Source: Saksenaea vasiformis B4078 | Taxonomy: Eukaryota; Mucoromycota; Mucoromycetes; Mucorales; Saksenaeaceae | DNA: 53,999 nt | NCBI GenBank assembly: GCA_000697055.1 | Contig: JNDT01002407.1 | Coordinates: forward strand, 1-53,999 | Direction: 5' to 3' | In this document: piece after piece, positions 49,432 through 53,999 of the stretch | How positions within the stretch are numbered: the stretch's first letter is position 1 | Layout: each line of letters begins with the position of its first letter | Made by a program: the position numbers and the translations under genes | Notes under the pieces: model-generated | The model's input: only the letters and a program-made list of their open reading frames with translations | Database searches by the model: none | What the model was told of the DNA's origin: nothing

Positions 49432-52130
49432 ATGTCCGAAAACGCATCGCTTTCAAAGAAAATTTCATTTCCCAAATTTTATTGCCATGAATGCAAGACA
49501 GTTCTCAGAACGTCAAAGCATGGATCTCTACCTAACCATCAACGTACCTGTCCATCTCTGCTGGCAAAAGTTAAAGCATGTTCTACGAAGCTAATTTCTA
49601 CGGAAGTTTTGGTATGAATATCAAAAAAGTGGAAAGTTATTGACTGAAAATGTCACTAGGAAAGTCATGATATGGATAATGTTTCACCGACGTTTGATGC
49701 AGTAATGGATGATAATACCGGAGACTGGGAAGATGTCAACGACGGCGCTTATATCGATTACGAGTGCGATGATAACGATGGCAATGGTGACAACGTACAA
49801 TTAGCTCCTATTGAATGTACCTTCGATGATAATCGCGCCTTCGAGAGCCTTCACAATGCCGATCTTACCAGTATTACGCTAGTCTCTTTGGCAAAAAAGT
49901 ATTCTGTGCCAAGGATGTTCCTCGAACAATATACAAAGCTCGTAAATAGCTACGTCGGAGACGCTTTTCCATCGTTAGCGTCACCTTATTCAAATGACGC
50001 TATGCTTAGAAAGCAGTTCCCGATCACCCCTGACAAATACGATATGTGTCTCAACGGCTGCATGATGTTCACTAGCGACGACGACAGCAGCAAATGCAAG
50101 TATTGCGAACAGGATAGATGGTCTATTACCACAAAGAGATCCCGTGCAGATGTGTCGATCTCCAAAAAGAAACCCAGAGCTACCGTGACGCAACTGCCTC
50201 TGAGCAAACAGATCGCGCTCCTTCTGGCCCACGAAGAAACAAGAAAACTGCTGAAGTATCGCGCGGAATATGCAAATGACGACTACACCAAGTTAAGTGA
50301 CGTATTTGACGGAGATATCTATCAGCAACGTCGCGAGGAGCTGTTTACTGGCGACGATATTGCCCTTGCACTCTTCACCGATGGGTTCTGTCCTCTTAAG
50401 AGAGCAAGTACGCAAATGACCATCGTCCACCTCGTCCTGTTAAACCTCCCTCTCGAAATTCGTTACGAAAGCCGCAACATGGTTCAGCTTTGCATCGTTC
50501 CAGGGCCGAAAAACTCAGCAGATATTTTCTCCTTCCTTCAGCCCACGCTGAAAGAACTGGAAATATTGCAATCTGCTGGATTGAGAGTGAAAACCGGCAC
50601 CGATGAAATTCTTTCCAGAGTACATGTACTGGTAGCAACAGGCGACATCACAGCGGTAGCAAAGCTGGCTTACCATCGAGGTCATACCTCTGAATTTGGG
50701 CGTCGAATCTGCTACGCCAGAGGATCTAGTGCAGAATATGACAACGGAAATAAGACCTACAAGGCAGGCATGTACTTCAAGCCAGGCAGCAAACCAGGTG
50801 ATAACCGTCATGTTGAAAGCTTCATCGAAGGCGACACGGGAATGTGGAATAACGTGCCCCTCACCATTCGCAAATCCAAAGATGTCTCATGGTGCGACGT
50901 TCTTCGGGCTTGATCCAATGCATCTTCTCGGTCACGGTATCGCAAAGCAATTTTGGAATACGAAACTCATTATATCTTAAACCAGCTATCCAGCGTGAAA
51001 TCGGTCAGCTCATGAGCAGCTCACAGGCATTACTGCCCTTGACATTTTCGGGAAAACTCATGGATATCACGATGCAGTCTGGCTACTGCAGGGCAGTAGA
51101 CTGGTTGGACTTCATGAGGTATGTTGTCCCCACTTTAGTCGTTGAATACATACGCGATGAATCGGCTGTGAAAGTTGTGCATGCCCTAGTGGAGATCGTG
51201 GTGTTGACCATGCGACGAGAGATCGATTCCAACGACATCAATGGCATAAAAGCAGACGTCAAAATATGGTATAATTACCTGTTGAATCTGGAAAAGGACA
51301 ATGCAGTACGTCAGTCGGTATTCACAATAACGCAGCACTATTTGCAGCATATACCACTGATGATACAGTCCATTGGTCCTTTGCCGTTCACGGCAGCCTT
51401 CGCTATGGAACGCACCGTAGGAGAGTATAAGCAGAGAATTAAGTCGAAGTCTCGTCCTGGGGCCAACGCAGCCAAGATACTTCTCGAATTTGCTGCGAGA
51501 AGGCACTATGAGAGACTACACGGTTACGAGGGTACGGGCGAAGGCAAAAGTCCCCGAGTGCTAGCCGAGTCAACAGAACCAGAAGCTCCCGAACTATGGG
51601 GACCTTTTGAAGATTCGAATATAAAGGATCTGAAGAGGTTCCACCTGGAAGAGCATCTGAAGAATTTCTGGTGCATTTACCTCGACGAAGTTGACCAAAT
51701 TTCGCCGTCTATAGAGATTGCTTCCCGGCTCTGGAAAAGCAATGGTCAGGTCATCAGTAGCAAACGAACGGAGCAGGAGACCGGAAAAGACAACACATTT
51801 GTCAAGATGACGATAGATGTTGACGTGAACCGAAGAAGGACGATCAGGAGAGAACCTAGAACATACTTCGGAGATGTACTATGTCTCTTTCAGCATGTCC
51901 AACAAGGTACTACCCGTTTGCTTGCCCTCGTCAAGGTGTTCTCCATAGTGGTGCCAAGGTCACGCTACCCCTACAAGCAAGCATCAGCACCGTACCGTTC
52001 AAGGGTCGTGAGTGTTGATGATATTGAGTGTATGGCAGGGCGTGTCAATTCCATCACCGGACGTCAGTATATCATCTGGCCTGATATGGCGCCAAAATCG
52101 ACCGTCTTCGGGGAGCTATCCCTTTTATGA
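49432..52130 (+). pseudogene. Tnp2-family CACTA transposase with two apparent frame breaks
   Basis: DDE transposase that would mobilise the surrounding CACTA element. A first exon (49,432-49,611) encodes a CxxC..H..C zinc-finger-like N-terminus (YCHECKTVL, NHQRTC) and splices in phase to 49,660. The main frame holds a second Cys cluster (CLNGC, CKYCEQ), the first catalytic Asp in ALFTDGFCPLKR and the second Asp in ATGDITAVAKLAYH. Near 50,870-50,890 the homologous reading shifts by one base to give GLDPMHLLGHGIAKQFW, and near 50,960 it shifts again to KPAIQREIG and the catalytic Glu block AMERTVGEYKQRIKS, ending at 52,130. All three catalytic acids are present but in interrupted frames. An unrecognised intron could explain the first break; the second seems a true indel or an assembly error. 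Confidence 0.8.
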
Positions 52131-52168
52131 AATGTATTTATAGTCTAACTAGGTTAAAGAATAGTATC

Positions 52169-53999
52169 CTATAACTGAATACTGCTAGGTTTTTCTGGCC
52201 TACGGAACGCGGGAGGCCGTTGATTGTTGTTGTCTCTCATATAAAGAAACACGTGCAATATATTTGTTGCAGCCATTTTATCTCGATTCCAGAACATGGC
52301 CGTACATGATTTTTTCTGACATGTCAGCACGGCATGTATTGTCGATCCTTGATGGCCTTGCGCGTCGTTTTCTTCATTTGCTTTCTGTAAGTCTCGAGTC
52401 TCACACGCTGGACAGACCTGGGACGTAAGATATTCGTCTATGAGGAAAACGTATGTGGGAGCCTTTCGAATTTAAGGTCAACGATAAGTTTTTGGACAAC
52501 TGTAGAGCTACCTTTCGTCGCCTAGCCTGCTGTTGTAGTTCCTTAAAAATTGCCTTGGTAGGTGCAGCCTTTTTGCCTTTCATGCTACCGGAAAACCCTC
52601 CATTCCCATAAGCGACGATAATGGGCTTGTTCTTCTCCTCAGCCTGATCGTTCGGAGAAAGAGGAACCCATTTCGAATTACTCTGCTTCCGTGCTTTTTG
52701 CTTACTGTGTTGCTCGTACTTCTTGCTACCGTGGAGTAATCTCTTGGCAATCTCACTTCGACTTTTTTGTTGTCGGATATAAGTTTTGAACTTTAACTTG
52801 CTATATCTGAAAAAATATACACATGTTATGACAAAATAAATAAAGAAAATAGCAACCAAGCTTTGATCCCGGCTAAAAAATTCAGAGATACGCTCATAGT
52901 GCCGGACGCAATATCGGATCGCAGTAATTAATTTCTCCATACTGGTTGTCTTCAATGATGGTATATTATTGATCAGCGTTTTCACCTCAGGCTCGCCTTT
53001 CACGTATTTTTCCCGAATCCTGGTAGCATGACTGAATCCGCATAGAGTATAATATTCTTCTGTGGTGGTTGAACGAACGCGATGCTGAGAAGTGCCTATC
53101 CCATCGGCGCTCACAAAGACACTTGATACCCCGGGGTCAACACCCCAAATAACCGCATCATTGTACTTCGCTTGCATATCAGAAGGCGTTAACGTTTTCT
53201 TGTTCGGATTGTACGGGGCCTTGTACTTCTTAAAAAGGAACTCGACGTCGGTACCATCCGTGCGTATTTTGTCCCTGAGGCAACGCAGTGAATAACCTGA
53301 ATCATACTCAATGAAAATACGTACCAAAAAATACTTCTGTCAGTTTCCAGACTCTTCAAGGTATCATAGCCGATCTTGGACATATCGAACAATTGAAAAT
53401 ATTTTTCCCTAGCTTCCGTGGCCTTAACAGGCGACATGGAAAGATGTAGACCGGATTTACACATCAAACGGCCTAGTGCCTGATTATCCACCGTGATATG
53501 ACGCATTTGCATGTTATAGATGGGCAACATTGTGAACCTTCTTGCACCCCGCGGGTCGGTGTACTTTTCCGGCTTGGATGTACCACCATCGATAGCCTCT
53601 CCGGTTTCGTTGATGAAATCCTTCAAGTTCGAGATCACGGGACCCGGTATACGGTCGAACTTCTTCGTGAGGGACAGCTCTTTTCTTTTTCGGATAGCTA
53701 TTCTGACAGCCACTTCAAGACTCTTCGTTAGACGCTTTGATAGCTTCACATCACCAAGGATCTGCAAGACGGTCAAATAACAAAAGTTTTGATGATTCCT
53801 GATTACCTTATCTATCATCCGATGAACGTATCCTGTGGAGACGTACTTCTGGGGGGGTGCCTCTGCAATGAACACTTTTTGTTCCAATCGTGCAAGTACT
53901 TGAAAGAACCATGGGAAGAATAGATGTGGCTCTGCATTTAGCTTTTCATCACTAATAGAAGCGACCCGGATGGATTTTTTCAGATATCCTACGCAAGTG
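52169..53999 (-). CDS. Fanzor (TnpB-related RNA-guided endonuclease), 5' end outside the window
   Basis: Fanzor proteins are eukaryotic OMEGA nucleases that use a guide RNA to cut DNA. The gene enters at the window edge and ends in TAG at 52,169-52,171. RuvC-I is VIWGVDPGVSSVFVSADG (Asp codon near 53,136). A bridging helical region leads to LKFKTYIRQQKS and to IIVAYGNGGFSGSMKGKKAA, where TnpB would have its catalytic Glu but this protein, like other Fanzors, has none. After a 49-bp intron (52,463-52,511) the last exon supplies the relocated Glu in VFLIDEYLTSQ, zinc ligands CPAC and CQKKSC, and RuvC-III NRDKMAATNIL. At least three introns are inferred; the one near 52,797-52,860 is open in frame and its acceptor is ambiguous. 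No stop or frameshift was found in the visible part. Spliced structure excludes bacterial contamination. Confidence 0.9.

Larger units (their letters stand above)
49177..53999. mobile_element. CACTA (EnSpm-type) DNA transposon carrying a Fanzor nuclease gene, right end outside the window
   Basis: The left boundary is set by CACTACGGGAAATT at 49,177, the canonical terminus of CACTA/EnSpm elements. It is followed by several short subterminal repeats, then a Tnp2-family transposase on the plus strand and a Fanzor gene on the minus strand. The two genes converge with 38 bp between their stop codons and no host gene between them. This argues that both lie in one element rather than being neighbours by chance. 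The right terminus and the matching target-site duplication are not in the window, so the element is at least 4.8 kb. Association of Fanzor1 genes with eukaryotic DNA transposons is known; cargo status here is inferred from position. Confidence 0.75.

Noticed and set aside
52169..53999. Bacterial IS605/IS607 TnpB or contamination
   Set aside because: The gene has short spliceosomal introns with exact phase matches and the Fanzor-type relocated Glu, so it is a eukaryotic Fanzor.

Overview
The window looks like nuclear DNA of an early-diverging filamentous fungus, most likely Mucoromycota (a Mucorales-type genome). The reasons are dense genes split by many very short introns (about 40-60 bp, GT..AG, branch sites such as CTAAC or CTGAT just upstream), fungal orthologues throughout (Ptc1, Yck-type casein kinase 1, Sec18, Dbp7, Osh3-like), and several decayed DNA transposons. 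No lineage-specific marker was available, so the assignment is inference. I resolved exon joins by hand from splice signals and phase, so individual boundaries may be off by a few bases even where the gene call is firm.

Layout. 0-4 kb: a Tc1/mariner transposase (minus strand) inactivated by one in-frame stop, with a 177-bp inverted-repeat structure abutting its start codon. 4-6.3 kb: a predicted mitochondrial-type membrane protein (+) and a PTC1-type PP2C phosphatase (-). 7.9-14.6 kb: a DUF726/TMCO4-like membrane hydrolase (+), casein kinase 1 (-) and UDP-glucose 4-epimerase (-). 16.9-25.3 kb: three plus-strand genes, meiotic MSH5, SEC18/NSF and a Yippee-family zinc protein. 25.3-32.3 kb: three minus-strand genes, glycerol kinase, a nucleoside hydrolase and a GOLD-PH-ORD oxysterol-binding-related protein. 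32.3-38.3 kb is gene-poor, repeat-rich and degenerate, with traces of one small spliced gene. 38.3-43.9 kb: an RRM+YTH protein (a predicted m6A reader) reconstructed over seven exons, a zinc alcohol dehydrogenase and a single-pass membrane protein. 46.5-48.9 kb: the DEAD-box ribosome-biogenesis helicase DBP7.

The most interesting region is the right edge. At 49,177 a CACTA-type terminus begins 306 bp upstream of the DBP7 start codon. It is followed by subterminal repeats, a Tnp2-family transposase (+) with two apparent frame breaks, and, tail to tail with only 38 bp between the stop codons, a Fanzor gene (-). Fanzors are the eukaryotic relatives of TnpB/Cas12, RNA-guided DNA nucleases. This copy is spliced, keeps the RuvC-I Asp, the relocated Glu typical of Fanzors, a four-cysteine zinc finger and the RuvC-III Asp, and runs off the window end. 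The arrangement suggests a CACTA transposon that carries a programmable nuclease as cargo while its own transposase has decayed.

A second theme is a diverged dispersed repeat at about 6.8-7.5 kb and 45.1-45.8 kb, with a fragment near 16 kb. Two copies share a short coding-like segment resembling an F-box. The remaining genes are housekeeping functions without operon logic, as expected in a fungus.
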